A DNA stretch of 64,000 nucleotides from Ustilago trichophora (Eukaryota; Basidiomycota; Ustilaginomycetes; Ustilaginales; Ustilaginaceae). Below, piece after piece: positions 57,501-64,000 of the stretch (the stretch's first letter is position 1; every line of letters starts with the position of its first letter). Below the pieces are notes generated by a model. That model had not been told where the DNA came from. It saw only the letters and a program-made list of their open reading frames with translations, and made no database searches. The stretch is from contig OOIN01000013.1 of assembly GCA_900323505.1 (NCBI GenBank), positions 496,001-560,000 of the forward strand, read 5' to 3'. The position numbers were made by a program, and so were the translations under genes.

Positions 57501-60475
57501 GCCTTGTCTGACACGGCGCCGCTCCGGGAAGCTGTCAGCTTTCTCATCAAAGCGCAGACTGAAAGACGCCCAGTCTCCCCAAGAAACTTAGCCCTCGATC
57601 GGCTCTGAGTTTTGATAGTTGGCAATCCATTTTGCCGGTCGGTTCGGGTCTCAGTTTGAGAGCAGAGAATAGTAATTGTGGGGTTCGTAAGCGCCCGACT
57701 GACTCTTTCTTTCGCCCAGTTACTTGGCCGTGTTCCACTACGGTGAATGAGATGGCGGTCAAATGGGCTGACACGAAGAGATGCCGAGCAAATTCGGAAC
57801 GAGTTTGCCAATGCAACAGAGACGATCAATCTCAACCACACAAGCCAATCAATCTGCCCCTATAGAGCGGAAGATCCATCGGCCATGCTTCCAAGAAGGA
57901 GATTTGCGTGAAAGTTAAGCAAGGGGCTACCACTTTGCAGATCCTCTTTTTCCTTCTTTCGTGAACAAGCCCCGACGGTTCGAGTTCCGCTTTTGCATGC
58001 GCAGGATTCGCATTTTTTTGCCGCTGCCAGGAAGCTATCTGTTTGCTTCTTGCGAAGAATGGCAACCACGGATCGATGCGGTTTGTTGAATTGTTTGGAG
58101 CGGTAAGTTGCACCATGCTTGCTTTGCATTCGCATTTGGTGCACGCAGTACGTACTTGTTTTGGACATATGTGCAGAACAAGGCGAATGAACGCAAAACC
58201 GAGCTAGTGAACCTTCAAAAGTTGCCCCGTCAAGTGAACCCATTGTTGCTAAGATTTCTCCTGACGAAGGGTGTCACTCTCATCGAACGATCTTTGCGGA
58301 CAACAATTGCGCACTTGCTGACAGTAGCTCAAAGCAAAAGCAAGGTAGCCGCCCTGACATCACCAATAGCGAAGGAGGAAGAGGCAAAGAAAGAAAGAAA
58401 AAAAAGTGGCGTCGATTGAATGGCGGATCGGCAGTGCGAATGAATAAAGAGTGGGATGGGATCTTGTGAAACACGGCTGGCGCTCGGATGCTGGACCTGC
58501 ATGGAAACGATCTGCCTCTCCTCTCGTCAAGAGGCTCCAAAGAGTGTTACTTGTTGCACAAAGTCTGTCAGTGTTCACAAGCTAGGTATGCAAGCACACG
58601 GTGACTATGGACCGTCCCTTAATTTGAGCTCCCGCGTTGCTGCAAGGTCCATCACTGCAGCGCCGGTTGCAACGTCGTTTTTAGGCGAGACATTTCCCGC
58701 TCGCACCCCTCTTTGTGCCTTCGCTTGAGCTAAAATCAGAATGGCTTCCCCAAGAAGGCGGCTGAGACAATGGCTGGGAACAGAGTTGGTGTCTCAAGTC
58801 GATCAAACTCATGTACTGTCCGTACAGTACATACAGTACACAGATGCATTGCCTTTTTCGACCCCGCTCCAACGCCTTTTGCCGCCCGTCACCATCACCT
58901 GTCCGTTTCTGCCAACTTGTCTCTCCCTCCCCTCTCTCTCCAAGTACATCCGCCCTTCTCCTCATCAATTCTGCCTGACCCTCTGATCCGCAGGTTGGTT
59001 TTTTCCAATTTCGCAGACTCACCCGCTGCTACTGCGACCTCCTTACCTGCTGCACTTTGGCCTTTCATGCAGTTTGCCGATCTGACCCTCTCGAAGAGAG
59101 AGAGAAGCCGTTCCTGGCGCTAACCCTCCACACATCTTGAGTACCGTATGCCCATCCACACGGCTTCCATGCTTTGCCTTAGCTTCCTGCCACCTTTCTA
59201 GCCAAGATTCTCCGCAACCCATCTGCCGTCTAGCCCAAGCTTACGCACTCCTCAACGACTGGACGCGATCGAAGCGCTCCTCGTCTTCGCTACCACCACA
59301 TCTGACCCTTCGTCCGCTTTCGGACATTCAATCTCACTGCAAACTCCTGTGTCACTTTACTCACCCTCCTCGCGCCCTCGGCTCCCGCACAGACACACTC
59401 CCGCACAACTCCCCTCCCTCACACGGAATCACCGTCCTTACGCCTTTGCGTGATCGTCGATGCAGCCTAGAGCCAATCAGACGTTGGAAACCGTCGGACT
59501 ACCGTCAGCGAGTCACCTGTCCACCAGTGCGATCAATGCACGACCTTTGCATTTGCTGTTCCCATTCTGAAACATTGGCTTCCTCTCTCTTTCCAGAAAC
59601 TTTTCGCGCATCATGCTAGCCTTCCTTCTCCGACCCCAACAGATGCCTTGAGACATCCTCTTATTCGCTTAAGCCCTTTGGGCGTCGGTCTACCTTCAAG
59701 GCCTTACGCTCTCCCTCCGCCATCAGTTCGCCAACTATCCAGCTTGCTGGTCTGAGACACGGCTTTCTCTTCCAAGCCTTCTTTGCTCAGCGCCCCGCAG
59801 TGCCAGAATGCCCGGCTGAGACCTCTCCCTTCCATCTTCCTGTCCATCAGTGCCGCCTGTCCAGCTCATGTCCGAGGATTCACACCCACCCACCCACCTA
59901 CTCACCCCTGCTTGGCTAACTCGACGCAGTCTGTGTCTCTCTGCCGGCTCGTCTATGCCTCTCGCTTGGAGAGCATAAGCGCTCGCATCGCCAAGCGTCC
60001 TAGCCTCTTGACGCCTTGTTGTGGTCGATTTGTGCCATTCAACTTGCGCAAGACCAGGCTGTCCAGCAGCTCGCCAGCCATTAACAACTGTTCCGCGACA
60101 CACTCACGGACTCCCATTGTGAATGGTTCTTTCGTTCAAGCGGCTCCTGCTTTGGCTGCCCTGGTGCCTGCTGCCAATCCGCTCCGGGTTCCTGTCCGCT
60201 GTCTTTGCCTACTTCTCCGACACAAGGTCAGCCAGACAACAAACCCTGTTCCTACCCAACCCCTTACTCGACACCATCTCCCCTTTCCAAAATGTCGATA
60301 TAAGTAAGCACCCTCTATCGTCTCTATTCCCTTCTTCTTCCCTCATCAACAACTTACCGCCTCCTCCTCCTCTCTCAAAGGGCCCCTTCCCTCTCTTTGG
60401 CTTGGCTCAACACATCCTTGATCTCCCTCCTTCTCCTTACACTTGCTCGCTAGACGCGGCGATCTATTCTTCGGG
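54594..60475. other. Gene-free stretch of about 5.9 kb
   Basis: By far the longest stretch without a recognisable gene; elsewhere spacing is 0.2-2.1 kb. No protein family, tRNA or transposon found on either strand. The left part is the phosphate-carrier promoter. At 56042-56165 (-) there is a short, codon-biased open tail (see findings). The right 1.7 kb (about 58,740-60,475) is C/T-rich like a long leader for the secreted repeat protein, and contains the palindromic TACAGTA cluster at 58812-58840. Confidence 0.6.
58812..58840. promoter_or_regulatory. Palindromic TGTACTG...CAGTACA cluster
   Basis: TGTACTG at 58812-58818 and CAGTACA at 58825-58831 form an inverted repeat with a 6-base spacer. 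A second TACAGTACA half follows at 58832-58840. It lies 1.6 kb upstream of the secreted repeat protein. A protein-binding site is inference; no known factor is assigned. Confidence 0.4.
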
Positions 60476-63149
60476 ATGAAGATCAAGCTTACTTCGTCGG
60501 CCCTTGTGCTGGCCTCCCTCTCTCTCGTCTACGCCGACAACGGCACCTGTGCCCCTCCCGCAGCTAACGCCACTCAGGCTGTTCCTGTCCCCCAGTCCTT
60601 CCCCGTCCCCACATACTCTCAGGCCCCGCTAGCCGGCTGCTACTGCACATGCACTTCGGGCTGGAACCCGACTGGTGGCGCTCCTTGGGGCTCCAGCGGT
60701 GGCTCTGGTGGTTCCGGCTGGGGTTCTGGCAGTGGCTCGGGCTCTGGCTCGGGTAGCGGCTCGGGTAACGGCGGTGGATCTGGCTCTGGCTCCGGTTCTG
60801 GTGGCAAGGGCAACGGCGGTGGATCCAACGGTGGCGGATCCGGCGGCTCCAACGGTGGTGGATCGAACGGCGGTGGATCTCACAATGGCGGCTCCAACGG
60901 TGGCGGCTCCAATGGTGGAGGCTCTAACGGTGGTGGCTCGCACGATGGTGGCTCGCACGATGGTGGATCCAACGGTGGCGGATCCAACGGTGGCGGATCC
61001 AACGGTGGCGGATCCAATGGCGGCGGTTCGAATGGTGGTGGCTCCAACGGAGGCGGTTCACACAACGGCGGCGGCTCCAATGGTGGCGGTTCCAACGGCG
61101 GTGGATCCAACGGTGGAGGCTCCAATGGAGGAGGTTCCAACGGTGGTGGATCTAACGGCGGCGGATCTAACGGCGGCGGCTCCAATGGTGGCGGCTCCAA
61201 TGGCGGAGGCTCCAATGGCGGAGGCTCCAATGGCGGAGGCTCCAATGGCGGAGGCTCCAATGGCGGAGGCTCTAACGGTGGTGGCTCCAACGGTGGAGGC
61301 AACAACGGCGGCGGCAACACTGGTGGAGGCAACGGTACCGGAAACGGTAACGGCAACTCTGGCATCGGTGACGGTATCGGCAACGGTAACGGCAACCTTG
61401 GCTCCAACAACGGAAACAACAATGGAAACAACAACTCTGGTCCCTTGATGGTTCCCTGAACGGAAACGGTAACCTCGGTTCCAACAATGGCAACAACAAC
61501 GGTAACAACAACTCCGGCAGCCTTGATGGAACTGGCAATGGTAACCTCAACGCCGGCTCGAACAACGGCAACAACAACGGCAACAACAACTCTGGTTCGC
61601 TCGATGGTTCGTTGAACGGTAATGGCAACCTTGGCAGCAACAACGGTAACAACAACGGCAACAACAACAGCGGCAGTGGTGATGGTACCGGCAACGGAAA
61701 CCTCAACCTCGGCAGCAACAACGGCAACAACAACGGCAACAACAACTCGGGTTCGCTCAACGGTTCCGGAGATGGCAACGCCAACCTTGGCTCGAACAAC
61801 GGTAACCAGAACGGAAACCAGAACTCGGGCAGCGGTAACGGCTCTCTCGACGGCAACCTCAACGCTGGCAGCAACAACGGAAACCAGAATGGTAACCAGA
61901 ACTCTGGCAGCGGCAATGGTATCGTCGATGGCAACGCCAACTTGGGCAGCAACAACGGTGACAAGAACGGCAACAACAACTCCGGCTCTCTCAACGGTGC
62001 TGTCGATGGCAATGGCAACCTTGGCTCCAACAACGGTAACCAGAATGGCAACAACAACCCTGGCTCGGCCAACGGTGTTGCCGACGGTAACCTGAACGGT
62101 GGCAGCAACAATGGCAACCAGAACGGTAACTCCAACACTGGCTCGCTCAACGGTGTCGCTGATGGCAATGCCAACCTTGGATCCGACAACGGCGACAAGA
62201 ACGGTAACAACAACGCTGGATCTGCCAACGGTGTCGCAGATGGAAATGCCAACCTTGGATCTGACAACGGAAACCAGAACGGTAACAACAACCCTGGATC
62301 GGCCAACGGTGTAGCTGACGGCAACCTCAACGCAGGCTCTGACAACGGCAACCAGAACGGTAACTCGAACACTGGCGCTCTCAACGGCGTTGCTGACGGT
62401 AACGCCAACCTTGGATCGACAACGGTGACAAGAACGGCAACAACAACTCTGGTTCGGCTAACGGTGTCGCTGATGGCAATGCCAACCTTGGATCTGACAA
62501 CGGTGACAAGAATGGCAACTCCAACTCTGGCTCTGCCAACGGTGTCGCTGATGGCAACCTCAACGCTGGCTCTGGTAACGGTAGCAACAACGGAAACACC
62601 AACAGCGGTGCCCTCAACGGTGTCGGTGATGGTAACGGCAACCTTGCCTCTGGTGCCGGTTCCAACAACGGTAACAACAACTCTGGATCTGGCAACGGTA
62701 TCCTCGATGGCAACCTCAACCTCGGTGGTGGCCAGATTGGATCCAACAACGGCAACGGCAACACTGGTTCTGGCAACGGCTCCGGTGCAGGCAACGGCAA
62801 CCTTTCGCTCGGTGACAACACTGTTGGCTCCAACAACGGTAACAACGGCTCTGGAACTGGTCAGGGCACCGGAAACGGCAACTTGAACCTCATCCTTGGT
62901 AGCGGTAACGACGTTGGATCCGACAACAAGGGCAGCGGTAACGGAAATGGAAACATCATCATTGGTAACAACCAGAACGTCGGATCGGGTCAGGATGGCA
63001 ACGGTCATGGTAACGGCAACATTATCGTCGGTACCGGTCTTGGAATTGACATTGGACCTCCCGGTGACAACTTCCACATCAAGTTGCGCCGTGCTCGCCC
63101 TCTCGGCGGCGGAAGGCTCTGGGGTAACACTGCCCAGGTCATCGTCTAA
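60476..63149 (+). CDS. Repetitive secreted Gly/Asn/Ser-rich protein
   Basis: No known family recognised. Seen: ATG 60476 with a clear signal peptide (KIKLTSSALVLASLSLVYA, cut before DNGTC); a short segment with four Cys (GTCAPP, AGCYCTCTSG); a Gly/Ser linker; a (GGGSN)n tract to about 61320 with a few His/Asp variants; 17 regular 26-residue units at 61385-62708, each two 13-residue halves of type GNxNxGSxNGxxx; looser units to about 63045; and a non-repetitive end (GDNFHIKLRRARPLGGGRLW, then GNTAQVIV) at TAA 63147-63149. About 890 residues. Two frame breaks, near 61442 and 62417, each equal one lost base. The regular spacing suggests a repeat fold such as a beta-solenoid, and a cell-wall or extracellular-matrix role. 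Both are inference. The acid side chains of later units (VAD, DNGDKN) could bind cations. Confidence 0.85.
60811..61320 (+). repeat. Coding 15-bp (GGGSN)n tandem repeat
   Basis: About 30 copies of a 15-bp unit coding Gly-Gly-Gly-Ser-Asn, with occasional Ser-His-Asn or Ser-His-Asp variants near 60875-60965 and 61065. Synonymous third-base changes (ggc, ggt, gga; tcc, tct, tcg) show that copies differ at silent sites while the protein stays constant. Confidence 0.85.
61385..62708 (+). repeat. Coding 78-bp tandem repeat, 17 units
   Basis: Seventeen 26-codon units. 17 x 78 = 1326 bp, while the stretch is 1324 bp, exactly two bases short, matching the two frame breaks. Each unit is two diverged 39-bp halves. 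Later units share the segment ANGVADGNANLGSDNG, so the right half of the array expanded more recently than the NNGNNNGNNN-rich left half. Confidence 0.9.
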
Positions 63150-63937
63150 AGGCCAACCACCCAACCCCTTTCCAAACTCCACTCTTCACCTTCACCTTCA
63201 ACTAGTATTTAGAACACTCTCTTTTTAGTTCTTCTTTCGTTTTGTATTTTCTTTTTTTCCCGTCTTGGTTCGATTGGGTCTACGGGCAAGCTCTTCTCAG
63301 CTGGACACCGGGACTCAACACACACATTCGTTTACTTTCTCTCTTTGTCTCTCTCACACACACACACTCTGTCTCTCTTTCTGTAGTTTTGCTTCCGTAG
63401 TTATGGTTTCGGCTTAATACAGCGCTCCTTTTGGATCTCTCTTTCTTCCGTACGATCTGATGGTGAGGGGCTCCGCGACGCGACACTGATGACACACAAA
63501 ATTTCCACACCTCGGCAAGTCCGACGAAAAATTTGCTGAGAGCCTATCTTGCAAATCTCTCCTCCTCGTCTGCACCTTGAACAGCACACGTTTCTCGCAA
63601 CCGGCAGATTCAGTCTCAAAGTTGACCAGAGCGCTGCTCTACGGCAATAACGCGCATCATTGACACGCCCAACGTTGATCAAAAGCATACAAACGGTAAC
63701 TGAGGTCGCTTTTTTCTCTCCTGTCTTGCTGTGCCTAACACCGTCGACATCATCCGTCTGTCACACAAACATGTTTCGGATCGCACGAGATGGAAACTCG
63801 TTGCATCTAAATCAAACTGAGATTGATCCTTTTTCTTGTTTGGGTGGTGAAACGAGCAAGAATTGGACGCTGTTTGCATACATCAAGAAGAAATAGAGAG
63901 TCTATATGGGAAACCATTCGCATTTACGTGCGCTCTA
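63150..63937. other. 3' region of the secreted repeat protein
   Basis: C/T-rich then mixed sequence with CA/CT runs near 63315-63380. No gene recognised; several short open frames have no family. Confidence 0.55.
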
Positions 63938-64000
63938 GATGAGCGACGAGGCCTCAAGAAGCAAGATGATCGAGTGGGTGATCTCGGCGACCGACTGGCG
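63938..64000. other. Possible edge of another gene, strand undecided
   Basis: The last 60 bp have codon-like composition on both strands: on + an ATG at 63939 opens MSDEASRSKMIEWVISATDW; on - the frame reads VAEITHSIILLLEASSLI and stops (TAG) at 63940-63938. Only one can be right and 60 bp cannot decide. Confidence 0.25.

Noticed and set aside
60123..60479. Open frame just before the secreted repeat protein (MVLSFKRLLLWLPWC...)
   Set aside because: Lies in C/T-rich leader, has no family and overlaps the repeat-protein start. It could at most be an upstream open frame.
2177..63149. Programmed ribosomal frameshifting as the reason for the frame breaks
   Set aside because: Too many sites, in unrelated genes, with no slippery heptamer or downstream structure, and the tandem-repeat length shows bases are missing from the DNA string itself.
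61272..63182. Long antisense open frame (636 codons, Pro/Leu-rich) over the secreted repeat protein
   Set aside because: It is the mirror of a repeat whose codons never give a stop on the other strand. The + strand has the signal peptide, tail and Gly/Asn periodicity.

Overview
The window is nuclear DNA of a filamentous or yeast-like fungus, most likely a basidiomycete of the smut lineage (Ustilaginomycetes). The reasons are the gene content (fungal MED12, POT1, TSC1, mitochondrial EF-Ts and TyrRS, an LKB1-interacting LRR protein, a repetitive secreted protein), few and short GT-AG introns, C- or G-ending codons, C/T-rich leaders and dense packing on both strands. There are 16 recognisable protein genes. 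I found no rRNA, tRNA, transposon or CRISPR array.

Layout from left to right: the 5' part of an aldo/keto reductase gene (-, runs off the left edge); sphingosine-1-phosphate lyase (+); hamartin/TSC1 (-); a CDCA7-type zinc-finger protein with DDT-like and WHIM-like regions (-); telomere protein POT1 (+); mitochondrial EF-Ts (-); an STK11IP/LIP1-type leucine-rich-repeat protein (+); a full-length ABC-B exporter (+); threonine deaminase ILV1 (-); nucleolar GTPase GNL3L/Nug1 (+); mitochondrial tyrosyl-tRNA synthetase (+); UTP13 of the SSU processome (-); a secreted M14 carboxypeptidase (+); cytosolic leucyl-tRNA synthetase (-); Mediator MED12 (+); ARPC4 (-); mitochondrial phosphate carrier (-); a gene-free stretch of about 5.9 kb; and a secreted, highly repetitive Gly/Asn/Ser protein (+).

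The dominant technical feature is that almost every long gene is broken into pieces in different frames without introns. At about thirty junctions where I could compute the frame offset, it equals loss of one base (or two such losses). I found one probable gain of one base. This affects essential genes (LeuRS, UTP13, ARPC4, phosphate carrier). In the terminal tandem repeat the arithmetic is exact: 17 units of 78 bp come out two bases short, with two frame breaks. I therefore read these as single-base deletions in the assembly, and annotate each gene as one CDS over its whole span. The coordinates are real. A literal translation is not.

The most novel item is the secreted repeat protein at the right end. 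It has a signal peptide, a short Cys-rich segment, a (GGGSN)n tract and 17 regular 26-residue units, each made of two 13-residue GNxNxGSxNGxxx half-units. It ends in a conserved-looking tail and sits behind a very long gene-free leader region. Other points of interest are a 7-bp motif (TACTGTA) concentrated in non-coding DNA, an ARPC4 gene whose first coding exon is only the ATG, and an in-frame, acid-free, presequence-like extension of LeuRS with no ATG.
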